A stretch of DNA of 64,000 nucleotides, from assembly GCF_000178975.2 (NCBI RefSeq), contig NC_015064.1, positions 1,364,001-1,428,000 of the forward strand, given 5' to 3'. The position numbers were made by a program, and so were the translations under genes. The notes under the pieces were generated by a model that worked only from the letters and a program-made list of their open reading frames with translations, did not search any database and was not told where the DNA came from. Below, one piece after another: positions 1 to 7,930 of the stretch; the first letter of the stretch is position 1, and the number at the start of each line of letters is the position of its first letter. This DNA is from Granulicella tundricola MP5ACTX9. GTDB taxonomy: Bacteria > Acidobacteriota > Terriglobia > Terriglobales > Acidobacteriaceae.

Positions 1-1
1 C

Positions 2-592
2 TACATGATCGTGGGGCTGGTGAGGCCGGATGCGGGAAGGGTGCTCGCGGATGGGGTGGATATTACGCGACTGCCGATGTATCTGCGGGCGAGGCAGCAC
101 AGGATCAGCTATCTGCCGCAGGAGCCGAGTGTGTTTCGGAAGCTGACGGTGGAGGAGAACATCCTGGCGGTGCTGGAGGTTCAGAACCTGAGCTGGGAGC
201 TGCGGCGGACGCGGACGGAGCGGCTGATCGAGCAGTTGAATCTGGGTCATGTGAGGAAGACCAGGGGGTATGCGTTGAGTGGGGGGGAACGGCGGCGAGT
301 GGAGATCGCTCGGTGCCTGTGTATTGAACCGGCGTTTATTTTGCTGGATGAGCCGTTCGCGGGTATCGACCCGATTGCGGTGCTGGATCTGCAGGAGATC
401 ATCTTCGGGCTGAAGGCGAGCGGGATTGGGGTGCTGATTACGGATCACCAGGTGAAAGAGACGCTGAGTGTGACGGACAGGGCTTACATCATCAACGAAG
501 GGAAGATCTTTGCGACGGGGACTCCGGGGGAGCTAGGGCGGAATCCTGAGGTGAGACGGGTTTATCTGGGGGATAAGTTTTCGATGGACTAG
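2..592 (+). CDS. lptB: LptB, LPS-export ABC transporter ATPase (5' end missing)
   Basis: ATPase subunit of the LptB2FG complex, which extracts lipopolysaccharide from the inner membrane and drives it to the outer membrane. The reading frame is open to the left edge, so the Walker A region lies outside the window. Visible are the Q-loop context [19 protein letters not shown], the ABC signature [15 protein letters not shown], Walker [14 protein letters not shown] and the switch histidine LITDHQV. The signature, the IDPIAV stretch after Walker B and the close upstream position relative to rpoN fit LptB better than a generic ABC ATPase. The C-terminus (about 195 visible residues) looks complete. 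The order lptB-rpoN-hpf is conserved in many Gram-negative bacteria. Confidence 0.9.
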   Translation, partial: YMIVGLVRPDAGRVLADGVDITRLPMYLRARQHRISYLPQEPSVFRKLTVEENILAVLEVQNLSWELRRTRTERLIEQLNLGHVRKTRGYALSGGERRRVEIARCLCIEPAFILLDEPFAGIDPIAVLDLQEIIFGLKASGIGVLITDHQVKETLSVTDRAYIINEGKIFATGTPGELGRNPEVRRVYLGDKFSMD

Positions 593-597
593 TAGGA

Positions 598-641
598 CAG
601 TGGCGGGGTAGTGGATGGGCAGTGGCGAGGTAGTGGAGGGG
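598..641. repeat. Two tandem 22-bp imperfect repeats after lptB
   Basis: Two adjacent 22-bp units (598-619 and 620-641), both beginning CAGTGGCG and differing at two positions, follow directly after the lptB stop codon. A third partial unit (CAG) follows. No hairpin is evident. This looks like a short tandem duplication in the lptB-rpoN gap. Confidence 0.6.
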
Positions 642-663
642 CAGAAAAAGCGTAGAGAGTGCT

Positions 664-681
664 ACAACTTTTGGGTTAGTG
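664..681 (+). other. 18-bp motif shared with the region upstream of the NHL/Ig protein
   Basis: ACAACTTTTGGGTTAGTG lies about 145 bp before the proposed rpoN start. The same sequence with a single change (C for T) occurs at 33603-33620, upstream of the giant NHL/Ig-repeat gene. A 17/18 match in two unrelated upstream regions suggests a common regulatory or RNA element. Function unknown. Confidence 0.35.
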
Positions 682-808
682 ATTTCTAAGGTTTGGGCTT
701 TGTTTTCGCGGGTTTTGCGGGCTGCACGAAGCTTCAGAGAAGTGTAGACTGAGGCCAACGCCGGACTGGAGGTTGAATTGCTCAGGGCCGGTTGAGAGAG
801 GCGCACGC

Positions 809-2521
809 TTGTACCTGCAACCGAAGCTGAATCTGAGAGTGTCGCAACGGCAGGTGCTGACGCCTGGCCTGGTTCAGATGGTCAGTGTGCTGGCGCTGAA
901 CAAGCTCGAGCTGAAGGACATGATCAACTCCGAGATGGTGGAGAATCCGGTTCTCGAGGAGCTTGAGGAGTCCGCGGCGTCGCTGGATGAGCGGACGGGG
1001 ATTGAAGGGGATCGGGAGCGTTCTGCCGAGGCGGTGGCCGACGAGAAGGTTCGTGAGGAGAAAGATCCCTTCGACGAGATCGACTTTGGGAGCTACTTTC
1101 AGGACTATCTGGACCCGGGATACAAGACGGCTTCAAATTTTGAGGAGTTCGACAAGCCTTCGTTTGAGCACTTTTTATCGCAGCCGAGTACGCTGAGCGA
1201 TCATTTGCTGTGGCAGTTGGGGTCTCTGACGCTGAAGCCGGATGTGCGGGGCGCGGCGGAGCTGATCGTTGGGAACCTGGATATGAACGGGTACCTGACG
1301 GCGAGCGAAGAGGAGCTTGCGGAGGCGCTGGGTGAGGCGCTGCGGGCGCAGGTGTTGCCGGAGCCGATTCCGTTCGATCGGCACAGGGTCAAGGGTGGGG
1401 TTCTGGTGGAAGAGGCTGTGGAGCCTGGGGTGGTGCAGGCTCTGGCTGCTGAGGCGGTCGGCGGCCGGGAGTTCAAAGCTGAGCTGAAGGCGGTCAAAAC
1501 GGCGCTGGAGGTGGTGCATGCGCTCGATCCGGTGGGGGTGGGGGCAAGGGATCTGAGGGAGTGTCTGCTGCTGCAGATCGACGCACAGAAGCATGAGGCG
1601 GAGATGATGCTGCGGCGGCGGGCGAAGTATGCGGACCGGGTGAAGCTACGGGCTGAGGCGGAGGATTGGGGTGAGGTGGAGGTCGAGAGCGCGGCTGCGA
1701 TCGACGAGCGGGGCGGGGATGTGTTTGGGACGGCGCGGCATATTGTGGCGCAGTGCCTGGGGTTGCTGCAGAAGAAGGACATGCGGGAGTTGACGAAGAG
1801 CTGCGGCAAGAGCCCCGACGAGGTGCAGGCGGCGGTGGAGTTTATCCGGACGCTGGACCCGAGGCCGGGGCAACGGTACAACGTCAGTGAGACGAGGCTG
1901 ATTGAGCCGGATGTGGCGTTTGTGAAGCGCGACGATGTGTACGTGGTCGTGATGAACGAGGAGGATATGCCGACGCTGCGGCTGAACCAGGGCTATCGGA
2001 AGATGCTGAAGCAGAAGCAGACGGAAAAAGAGGTCAAGGACTACGTCAAGGAACGGTACAAGAGTGCGATTCAGTTGCTGCGGAATATCGAGCAGAGGAA
2101 GAACACGATTGTGCGGACGTGCGAATCGATTGTGCGGCGGCAGAGCGAGTTTCTGGAGCATGGTGAGAGCTCGCTGAAGCCGATGATGATCAAGGAGGTG
2201 GCGGAGGAGATTGGGGTGCATCCTTCTACCGTCAGCAGGGCGGTGGCGAACAAGTATGTGCATACGCAGCAGGGGGTTTATGAGCTGCGGTTCTTCTTCT
2301 CCGAAGGCGTGAACGGTCCGGAGGGTGGGGATCTTCCGCTGGTGCTGCTGAAGCGGAAGGTGAAGAAGCTGATTGAGGAAGAAGATCCGCGGAAGCCGCT
2401 GACCGATGATCATCTGGCTGCGGAGTTGAAGGCGCAGGGGATCAATGTGACTCGGCGGACGGTGGCGAAGTATAGGGAGGATCTGCAGATTCCCAGTACG
2501 CATCAGCGGCGGGTGCGGTGA
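809..2521 (+). CDS. rpoN: RNA polymerase sigma-54 factor RpoN
   Basis: Alternative sigma factor for -24/-12 promoters that needs AAA+ enhancer-binding proteins for open-complex formation. The N-terminus carries the activator-interacting region (LQPKLNLRVSQRQVLTPGL, then a leucine-rich stretch and an acidic segment). The central core-binding domain and the C-terminal HTH (VAEEIGVHPSTVSRAVANKY) follow, and the RpoN box appears near the end as TRRTVAKYRE. I place the start at TTG 809 because the family starts right before this LQ-x-L motif and because GAGAGAGG (794-801) gives a Shine-Dalgarno 7 nt upstream. The frame is open back to TTG 773, but its GGAGG directly abuts that codon. There is an insertion of roughly 60 residues relative to short homologues in the 1370-1480 region. 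No enhancer-binding protein is encoded in the window. Confidence 0.93.
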   Translation: MYLQPKLNLRVSQRQVLTPGLVQMVSVLALNKLELKDMINSEMVENPVLEELEESAASLDERTGIEGDRERSAEAVADEKVREEKDPFDEIDFGSYFQDYLDPGYKTASNFEEFDKPSFEHFLSQPSTLSDHLLWQLGSLTLKPDVRGAAELIVGNLDMNGYLTASEEELAEALGEALRAQVLPEPIPFDRHRVKGGVLVEEAVEPGVVQALAAEAVGGREFKAELKAVKTALEVVHALDPVGVGARDLRECLLLQIDAQKHEAEMMLRRRAKYADRVKLRAEAEDWGEVEVESAAAIDERGGDVFGTARHIVAQCLGLLQKKDMRELTKSCGKSPDEVQAAVEFIRTLDPRPGQRYNVSETRLIEPDVAFVKRDDVYVVVMNEEDMPTLRLNQGYRKMLKQKQTEKEVKDYVKERYKSAIQLLRNIEQRKNTIVRTCESIVRRQSEFLEHGESSLKPMMIKEVAEEIGVHPSTVSRAVANKYVHTQQGVYELRFFFSEGVNGPEGGDLPLVLLKRKVKKLIEEEDPRKPLTDDHLAAELKAQGINVTRRTVAKYREDLQIPSTHQRRVR

Positions 2522-2677
2522 GAGCAGAGCCTAGAGCCTAGGGCCCAGGGACTGGCAAGCGCTTCGGTTCCTTGATGGGAATTGGGTATGACGTTTGGGA
2601 TTGGGTGTCGGTTAGTGGGTGGAATTTGCGGCATCCCTGGGTGTAAAGTAGGGCATCCTACGGGATGAGGTGAATGA

Positions 2678-3043
2678 ATGAACGTTGAGTACACCGGAAG
2701 AAACACGACGATCTCACCGAAGTGGAAACAGATGGCAGATCAGGAGCTTGGTCGGATCGACAAGCTGCTGGGGCGCAGTGTTGGGGCGCATGTCATCTTT
2801 ACCGAAGACAAGTACCGTATGTGCGTGGAGGTGACGTTGGTCGCGGCGAATGAAACGCTGGTGGCGACCAACTGTCAGGACACCGACATGCTGGTGGCGC
2901 TGCATGATGCGCTGAAGAAGATCGAGTCCCAGGCGATCAAGCACAAGGAACGCCGGATGACGGTGGAGCGGCATGGAAAGCCGGACTCCGCGGAGCCGCT
3001 GATCGAACTGGCAGAGGTGCCACAGAGTTCGGCTGCGGCGTAA
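2678..3043 (+). CDS. hpf: Ribosome hibernation-promoting factor (short form)
   Basis: Ribosome-associated inhibitor that binds the 30S subunit between head and body in stationary phase and blocks mRNA/tRNA access. The 121-residue protein starts MNVEYTGRNTTISPKW, followed by the alpha/beta S30AE fold and the basic segment KHKERRMTVERH. It lacks the C-terminal dimerisation domain of long HPF (about 180-190 residues), so it should act like short HPF or YfiA. ATG 2678 is preceded by GAGGTG. A small stem, CATCC-TAC-GGGATG, ends beside that Shine-Dalgarno and could affect its access. The location after rpoN is the classical one. Confidence 0.9.
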   Translation: MNVEYTGRNTTISPKWKQMADQELGRIDKLLGRSVGAHVIFTEDKYRMCVEVTLVAANETLVATNCQDTDMLVALHDALKKIESQAIKHKERRMTVERHGKPDSAEPLIELAEVPQSSAAA

Positions 3044-3061
3044 GAGGGATTCAGGGATGGC

Positions 3062-4117
3062 TTAGAGGGGCTGGAGATGATCTCCGGCCCCTTTTTGCGT
3101 GAGGGAGAGGATGATGCGCTCCTCTGCGAGGAGGACGGCTGCGGCGGTGAAGATGGGGATGAGCTCGCCGAAGAGGCGGACCTCCGCGAAGACGCCGAAG
3201 AAGAACATGAAGACGGCCCAGACGGGAGTGATCCAGAGCCAGAGGCGGAGCTCGAGGGGGCGGGTTCTGGAGCGGACAATGAGGAGGATGGGTAGGGTAT
3301 AGCCAAGGACGGCGAAGAGCTGCGGCCAGACCATGGGCCAGGCGAGGGTGATGAGGTTGGTCTGGATGCGAGGGGCGGATTCTGAGTCGAGGCCGGCGAA
3401 GTGGCGGGTGACGAAGAGGTGCCAGGCGATCCAGGCTGCGGCCAGGGGGAGGGTGGTGGCGAGGACCCGGAGGGAAAAGGCTCGGGGCCAGTGGAATTTT
3501 TCTTCTGCGACGCAGTTGGAGACTACGAAGAAGTAGAGGAGGAAGAGGGAGGTCTCGCGGTTGAGGGTGGCGATGAGGAAGAGGGCGGCGAAGAGGATGG
3601 GATGAGCGCGGCGCTGGATGAGCCAGAGGCCGATGGCGAAGAGGCCGAGGCTGGGGAGGTCGTAGACGTAACGGAAGGCGTGGGTGGTGAGGATGCAGTA
3701 GGACGTCGCGACCATGATGAGGAAGAGGGGGTAGACGTAGGGGAGGAGCAGGGCGGTGCGGGAGTAGGTGCGGTAGAGTGAGCGGGCGACGAGGCCGGCG
3801 ATGAGGGTGAAGAGGAGGTAGATGGGAAGCTCAACCAGGTCTTCCGGGATGACGCCGCGGGGGAGCCAGGTGTTGAGCTGGGTCAGGGTGGCGGCGGCGT
3901 GGATGAGGGTGGGGGAGCTATGGGCCCAGCGGAGGGGGAGCTGCATGAGGAGACGGGCCTGGAAGGGCATACGCTCCACGCCCTGCTCATAGCGGGGGAG
4001 GCTGAGGACGGAGATGACTTTGTTGATGTAGAACCAGAGGAGATGGAGGGTGGCGAGGAGGAGGACGATACGGAGGGTGAGGGATTCGTAGCGTTGGCGG
4101 CGGGAGGGGGTCGGCAT
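3062..4117 (-). CDS. Polytopic membrane protein, possible GT-C-type glycosyltransferase
   Basis: About 351 residues with roughly nine hydrophobic segments (for example LRIVLLLATLHLLWFYI near the N-terminus and TLPILLIV later) and a short cytoplasmic tail. A charged NRET motif lies between membrane segments, a feature I associate with predicted GT-C or GT87-like membrane proteins, but no catalytic motif is decisive. I chose ATG 4117 (MPTPSRRQRYE) because GGAG lies 9 nt upstream. A start at 4216 would overlap the end of metG and add a low-complexity leader. It lies downstream of metG on the same strand, separated by a perfect 13-bp hairpin. Function not established. Confidence 0.6.
   Translation of the reverse strand: MPTPSRRQRYESLTLRIVLLLATLHLLWFYINKVISVLSLPRYEQGVERMPFQARLLMQLPLRWAHSSPTLIHAAATLTQLNTWLPRGVIPEDLVELPIYLLFTLIAGLVARSLYRTYSRTALLLPYVYPLFLIMVATSYCILTTHAFRYVYDLPSLGLFAIGLWLIQRRAHPILFAALFLIATLNRETSLFLLYFFVVSNCVAEEKFHWPRAFSLRVLATTLPLAAAWIAWHLFVTRHFAGLDSESAPRIQTNLITLAWPMVWPQLFAVLGYTLPILLIVRSRTRPLELRLWLWITPVWAVFMFFFGVFAEVRLFGELIPIFTAAAVLLAEERIILSLTQKGAGDHLQPL
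3066..3096 (+). terminator. Intrinsic terminator after hpf
   Basis: Stem AGGGGC-t-GGAGA / TCTCC-g-GCCCCT with loop tga, then TTTTT. It lies 23 nt after the hpf stop codon and overlaps the 3' end of the convergent membrane-protein gene. Confidence 0.85.
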
Positions 4118-4144
4118 CGGAGGATGCTCCGAGGATAACGCGGA

Positions 4145-4173
4145 GGGATCGTTTGCCTGCGGCAAACGATCCC
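4145..4173 (-). terminator. Perfect 13-bp hairpin between metG and the membrane-protein gene
   Basis: GGGATCGTTTGCC, loop TGC, GGCAAACGATCCC, 12 nt after the metG stop in the direction of transcription. There is no T-tract on either side, so it may be a mRNA-stabilising or attenuating hairpin and not a true intrinsic terminator. Confidence 0.5.
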
Positions 4174-4184
4174 GGGGTGTTGCG

Positions 4185-6731
4185 CTATTTGAGGCGGGAG
4201 CCCAGGGGCAGGTCATCCGCTCCGGCGAAGGTGGCTAGATGCGGCTTGCCGCCTTCTGTGCTGGCTGCCAGGAGCATGCCGTGGGATTCGAGGCCGCGCA
4301 TCTTGCGAGGGGCCAGGTTGGTGATGACGACGATGCGGCGGCCGATGAGGTCTTCCGGGGTGTACCACTCGGCTATGCCGGAGAGGATCTGGCGCTTTTC
4401 GTAGCCGAGATCGACTTCGAGGCGGAGGAGCTTGTCGGCTTTGGGGATGCGCTCGCAGACGAGGATCTGGGCTACGCGGAGTTCGATCTTGGCGAAGTCG
4501 TCGATGGTGATCTGGGGGGAGGCATCGGCTGGTCCGGCAGCAGGGGTAGACCCACTCATTCCGGGATTAGACTCCGGCATGAATGGGGCACTGAAGATTC
4601 CGGAGGCGGCTTCTGCGTGAGGTGGGGTGCCGGGGCGCTCGGTGGAGTGGGCGTTGGAGCCGGCTACGGTGGTGGCTTCTCCGAAGGCGCGGGGCGGGGC
4701 TCCGGGGTGGGTTGGGTCTTGTGGGGTTTCAGGGGAGGCGTTGAACTTTTCGTCTACAAGCTTAGAGACGGGGGCGTTGGAGACGGGGGCTTTGGATTTT
4801 TCTTGTTCCATATCGCTCATGGTTTGGGCTAGTCCTTTGTCGGCTCTTGGGAAGATGGGGGAGAGTGGGCCTAGTTTGGTGCCGGGTTGGAGGCCTCCCC
4901 AGGTGAGATTCTTTAGTTCGCCGTTTGCTGCGGCTAGTTCTATGTCTCCCAAGCCTAGTTGGTGCCAGACTTTGGCTGTGGCGTAGGGGAGAATGGGGTG
5001 GAGGAGGGCGGTGATGATGCGGATGGATTCTGCGGCGGTGTAGAGGACACTCGCTCGTTTCTCCTGCATCTCGTCGTCGCTAAGTCCGACGATGACCTTC
5101 CACGGGGCTTTGGAAGTTAGATCCGAATCAAGCAAGCGGATGAGTTCACTACAAGCTTCCAATGCTTTATTGAAACGGAGTAGCTGTGTGTTTCTTCCGA
5201 CTGCAAGTGAAAGAGCAACAGCCTCACTTGGAAGCCTAGTGACCCAGGTTCCGCTCGAATTATCGTTAACAAACCGATCAAAGAGTTGGGATTCTTTGAC
5301 AGATGACTCTAAGACTACTGAGTTGGAAGAGACCCATGATGGCGGAACTACACCGTCGAAGTACTTATGGATCATGTTCAGCGTGCGGCTGACGAGGTTG
5401 CCGTAGCCGTTGGCGAGGTCTGCGTTGTAGCGGGTGATGAGGGCCTCGAAGGTGAAGCTGCCGTCCTGGCCGAAGGGGATTTCGCGGAGGAGGAAGTAGC
5501 GGAGGACGTCGGCGGCGAAGAGGTCCTGGTCCTGTTTGGTGGGTTCGGGGGGCGGGGTGGGAGAGCCCGGGGCTAAAGCCCCTTCGTTTTCCGTTCCGTT
5601 GACGGGGGGCTGAAGCCCCCCTCTAATCCCAAGGGCCAATGCGTCCGAGGTTAGTGCGGCGGGGGGGGGCAGGAGGGTGCCGAAGGCGTCGAGGATGGTT
5701 TCGGTGCGGACTATGTTGCCCTTGGATTTGCTCATCTTCGAGTCGTCGAAGAGGAGCCAGCCGTGGGCGGTGACGGCTTTGGGGAGGTCGAGGCCGGCGG
5801 CGAGGAGGAAGGCGGGCCAGTAGACGCAGTGGAAACGGATGATCTCTTTGCCTACGAGATGGATGTCGGCGGGCCAGAATTTTTCGAACTGGGTGGTGTC
5901 GTCGGAGCCGTAGCCGAGGGCGGTGATGTAGTTGGCGAGGGCATCGAGCCAGACGTAGATGACGTGCTTTTCTTTGGCTTCGGAGGCGGCGGGCTCGGGG
6001 ACAGGGATGCCCCAGGTGAAGCTGCTGCGGGAGACGGAGAGGTCTTTCAGGGCTCCGGGGAGGTAGAGGATTCCCTTGGCGGACTGTTTGAGATCCGTGG
6101 AAACCCAGGTCCCAGAATCGGGACCTGGGGCACCCGATGTATTGCCTCTCAGGAAGCTGAGGACTTCGTTTTTACGGGCTTCTGGGGTGATTTTTAGGGT
6201 GTCGGACTCGATGAGGTTGAGGAGGGGGAGCTGGTAGTCGCTGAGGCGGAAGAAGAAGTTTTCTTCGGTGACGGTTTCGGTGGGTTTGCCGTCGGGGCCT
6301 ATGGTGCCGGGAGGGCCTTCTACGAACATCTCTTCGCCGATGCTGTACTGGCCGGTGTAGGTACTGAGGTAGATCTGGCCCTTGGCGTGGAGGTCTGCGA
6401 AGAGCTTCTGAACTCCCTTTTTGTGGGCTTCGTCCGTGGTGCGGATGTACTGGTCGTTGGTGATGCCCATGCGCTTCCAGAGGTCGCGGAAGGAGGCGCT
6501 TACCTGGTCCGTAAAGGTCTGCGGCGGAATACCCGCCGCAAGTGCTGAGCGCTCGATTTTTTGGCCGTGCTCGTCTGTGCCGGTGAGGAACCAGGTGGGG
6601 GTGCCCTGGGCTCGTGCGCGGCGTGCGAGGACGTCGGCGACGATGGTGGTGTAGGCGTGGCCGATGTGGGGGCGGGCGTTGACGTAATAGATGGGGGTGG
6701 TGACGTAGAAGCTACAGGATGGGTCTGGCAT
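4185..6731 (-). CDS. metG: Methionyl-tRNA synthetase with C-terminal tRNA-binding domain
   Basis: Charges tRNA-Met with methionine. The catalytic Rossmann domain begins FYVTTPIYYVNARPHIGHAY, with HIGH at about residues 22-25, and the KMSKSKGN loop is at about 331-338. The anticodon-binding helical domain follows. An EMAPII/Arc1p-like tRNA-binding domain (IDDFAKIELRVAQ to the end) occupies about 739-848. At 848 residues it is much longer than the usual 640-680. Part of the excess consists of palindromic DNA repeats translated in frame: one at about residues 199-210, one at about 367-388 after KMSKS, and a degenerate one at about 714-727 in the linker to the tRNA-binding domain. All core motifs are intact, so the enzyme is very probably active. 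TAAACT lies 12 nt before the ATG on the coding strand. Confidence 0.96.
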   Translation of the reverse strand: MPDPSCSFYVTTPIYYVNARPHIGHAYTTIVADVLARRARAQGTPTWFLTGTDEHGQKIERSALAAGIPPQTFTDQVSASFRDLWKRMGITNDQYIRTTDEAHKKGVQKLFADLHAKGQIYLSTYTGQYSIGEEMFVEGPPGTIGPDGKPTETVTEENFFFRLSDYQLPLLNLIESDTLKITPEARKNEVLSFLRGNTSGAPGPDSGTWVSTDLKQSAKGILYLPGALKDLSVSRSSFTWGIPVPEPAASEAKEKHVIYVWLDALANYITALGYGSDDTTQFEKFWPADIHLVGKEIIRFHCVYWPAFLLAAGLDLPKAVTAHGWLLFDDSKMSKSKGNIVRTETILDAFGTLLPPPAALTSDALALGIRGGLQPPVNGTENEGALAPGSPTPPPEPTKQDQDLFAADVLRYFLLREIPFGQDGSFTFEALITRYNADLANGYGNLVSRTLNMIHKYFDGVVPPSWVSSNSVVLESSVKESQLFDRFVNDNSSGTWVTRLPSEAVALSLAVGRNTQLLRFNKALEACSELIRLLDSDLTSKAPWKVIVGLSDDEMQEKRASVLYTAAESIRIITALLHPILPYATAKVWHQLGLGDIELAAANGELKNLTWGGLQPGTKLGPLSPIFPRADKGLAQTMSDMEQEKSKAPVSNAPVSKLVDEKFNASPETPQDPTHPGAPPRAFGEATTVAGSNAHSTERPGTPPHAEAASGIFSAPFMPESNPGMSGSTPAAGPADASPQITIDDFAKIELRVAQILVCERIPKADKLLRLEVDLGYEKRQILSGIAEWYTPEDLIGRRIVVITNLAPRKMRGLESHGMLLAASTEGGKPHLATFAGADDLPLGSRLK
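4551..4588. repeat. Family-B palindromic repeat (degenerate) inside metG
   Basis: Arms CCCACTCATTCCGG and CCGGCATGAATGGGG pair with two mismatches. The outer frame ACCCA...TGGGGCAC matches the copies at 6101 and 61626. In metG it encodes a Pro/Gly/Ser-rich piece (FMPESNPGMSGS) of the linker before the tRNA-binding domain. Confidence 0.55.
5566..5629. repeat. Family-A double-hairpin repeat, in frame inside metG
   Basis: Two hairpins, GGGGCTAAAGCCCC (5569-5582) and GGGGGGCTGAAGCCCCCC (5604-5621), separated by about 20 bp and followed by CTCTAATCC. The same layout occurs between genes at 6929-6994 and 42998-43063. On the minus strand it reads through as GIRGGLQPPVNGTENEGALA, a peptide with no counterpart in ordinary MetRS. 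Confidence 0.9.
6101..6135. repeat. Family-B palindromic repeat, in frame inside metG
   Basis: Perfect 10-bp arms CCCAGGTCCC / GGGACCTGGG with loop AGAATC, framed by GTGGAAA and GCACCC. The copy at 61626-61665 has the same frame and loop (AGAAGC) but different, compensating arm bases. It encodes GAPGPDSGTWVS within metG. Confidence 0.85.
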
Positions 6732-6873
6732 GGCGTATGTGCCAGTTTAGCAGGGGATTCTGGTGGTAGTTGGCGTAGAAACAGGCTACGGCAAGAGCAA
6801 ATGCAGGTGCAAATGCCATTACAGGGCCCTGACGGGTACCGCAATTCTGAGCCGGTCCACTCGATTGGACCTC

Positions 6874-6901
6874 GGTACATTCGCTTCGCTCAGGATGACG
6901 G
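6874..6901. repeat. Family-C repeat (variant) upstream of metG
   Basis: CTTCGCTCAGGATGACGG, the right half of the hairpin repeat also found at 22949, 28998, 43215 and 55083. It is followed directly by GCAACGGCAACGG hexamer-like DNA and then by the family-A element at 6929. Confidence 0.6.
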
Positions 6902-6928
6902 CATAAAACAAACAATTGCAACGGCAAC

Positions 6929-6994
6929 GGCCCGGGGCTGAAGCCCGAATCTTATTGTGTTCGCTAACGGGGGGCTGAAGCCCCCCTCTCATCC
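6929..6994. repeat. Family-A double-hairpin repeat in the metG-gntR gap
   Basis: Hairpins GGGCTGAAGCCC (6935-6946) and GGGGGGCTGAAGCCCCCC (6969-6986), followed by CTCTCATCCG and short GCAACC-type hexamers. The whole 302-bp gap 6732-7033 is made largely of repeats; I see no gene in it. Confidence 0.88.
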
Positions 6995-7033
6995 GAACTG
7001 CAACCACAGCCACCGAGGGGTTGTCTGTCTTGG

Positions 7034-7891
7034 CTAGGCGGGGAGGAGGGTGGTGTCTGGGGTTGGGGTGGGTGCGGCGGGGGTTTCTACGTCTTTGAGG
7101 GGCTCGGTGGCCTGGGCGGTGCGGGCCATGTTGAGGTGCTGCTCCATGGCGCGTTTGGCGGCGGCGGGGTTGCGAGAGCGGATGGCGCGGTAGATCTCGC
7201 GGTGCATTTCGGCTGATTCCTTGAGGTCTACGGCGTGATCGACGGTGATGCGGCGGGTGTCGTAGAGGCTGGCGGTGATGGTCTCCATGAGGGCGGCGAG
7301 GATGGGGTTGCCGGCGGCTCGGGAGATGGTGCGGTGGAAGCGCACGTCGTGGATGAGGTACTCCTGCGGGTCGTCCATGAAGGCGTACATCTCGGCGACC
7401 TCTTCGGCGAGCTCCGCTATGTGCTCTCCTGTGGCGCGCTCGGCTGCGAGGGCGGCTACGTTGGCCTCGAGGACGAGGCGGGCTTCAAACATCTGCCAGG
7501 GGAGGAAGCCGTGAAGTGCGCCCAGGACCGTGAGGGAGGAGGAATCGAGCGCGGGCGGGCCGGAGGAGACGAAGGTTCCGGCTCCGTGACGGGACTTGAG
7601 CACGCCCATGGCGGAGAGGAAGCCGATGCCGGCGCGGAGGGAGGAGCGGGAGATCTTGAGCTTGCGGGCGAGCTCGCGTTCTGGCGGGAGTCGGTCTCCA
7701 GGCTTGAGCTCGCCTGAGGAGATGAGGTCGCGGACGTGGTCGACGACCTGCATGGTGAGCTGGGAGTGATTGGTTGCGCCGTCTTGAGTTGGTGATTTCA
7801 CGATATGGATCGGCGCTCCTTTTAGGGCGGTGGAAACAGTTTCTCTATTGCGTTGCTTGTGGAGAGACTGTAGAGATTTGCGTGCCAGCAT
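7034..7891 (-). CDS. FadR-subfamily GntR transcriptional regulator
   Basis: Winged-helix DNA-binding domain at about residues 46-110 (VVDHVRDLISSGELKPGDRL, PPERELARKLKISRSSLR, GVLKSRHGAGTFV), followed by an all-helical FCD effector domain with the usual metal-ligand spacing (Asp and His in HDVRFHRTISRAAGNP, later His in EMHREIYRAI). FadR-type regulators of this kind control uronate and other sugar-acid pathways (UxuR/ExuR/LldR relatives). The adjacent transporter and pectinesterase suggest control of pectin or galacturonate use. The first ~30 residues are basic and unconserved. GTG 7801, 14 nt after AAGGAG, is a possible alternative start. Confidence 0.85.
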   Translation of the reverse strand: MLARKSLQSLHKQRNRETVSTALKGAPIHIVKSPTQDGATNHSQLTMQVVDHVRDLISSGELKPGDRLPPERELARKLKISRSSLRAGIGFLSAMGVLKSRHGAGTFVSSGPPALDSSSLTVLGALHGFLPWQMFEARLVLEANVAALAAERATGEHIAELAEEVAEMYAFMDDPQEYLIHDVRFHRTISRAAGNPILAALMETITASLYDTRRITVDHAVDLKESAEMHREIYRAIRSRNPAAAKRAMEQHLNMARTAQATEPLKDVETPAAPTPTPDTTLLPA

Positions 7892-7930
7892 AGCACGGGG
7901 TACGGAGTGTTGGCGATTTGAATCTTTGGC

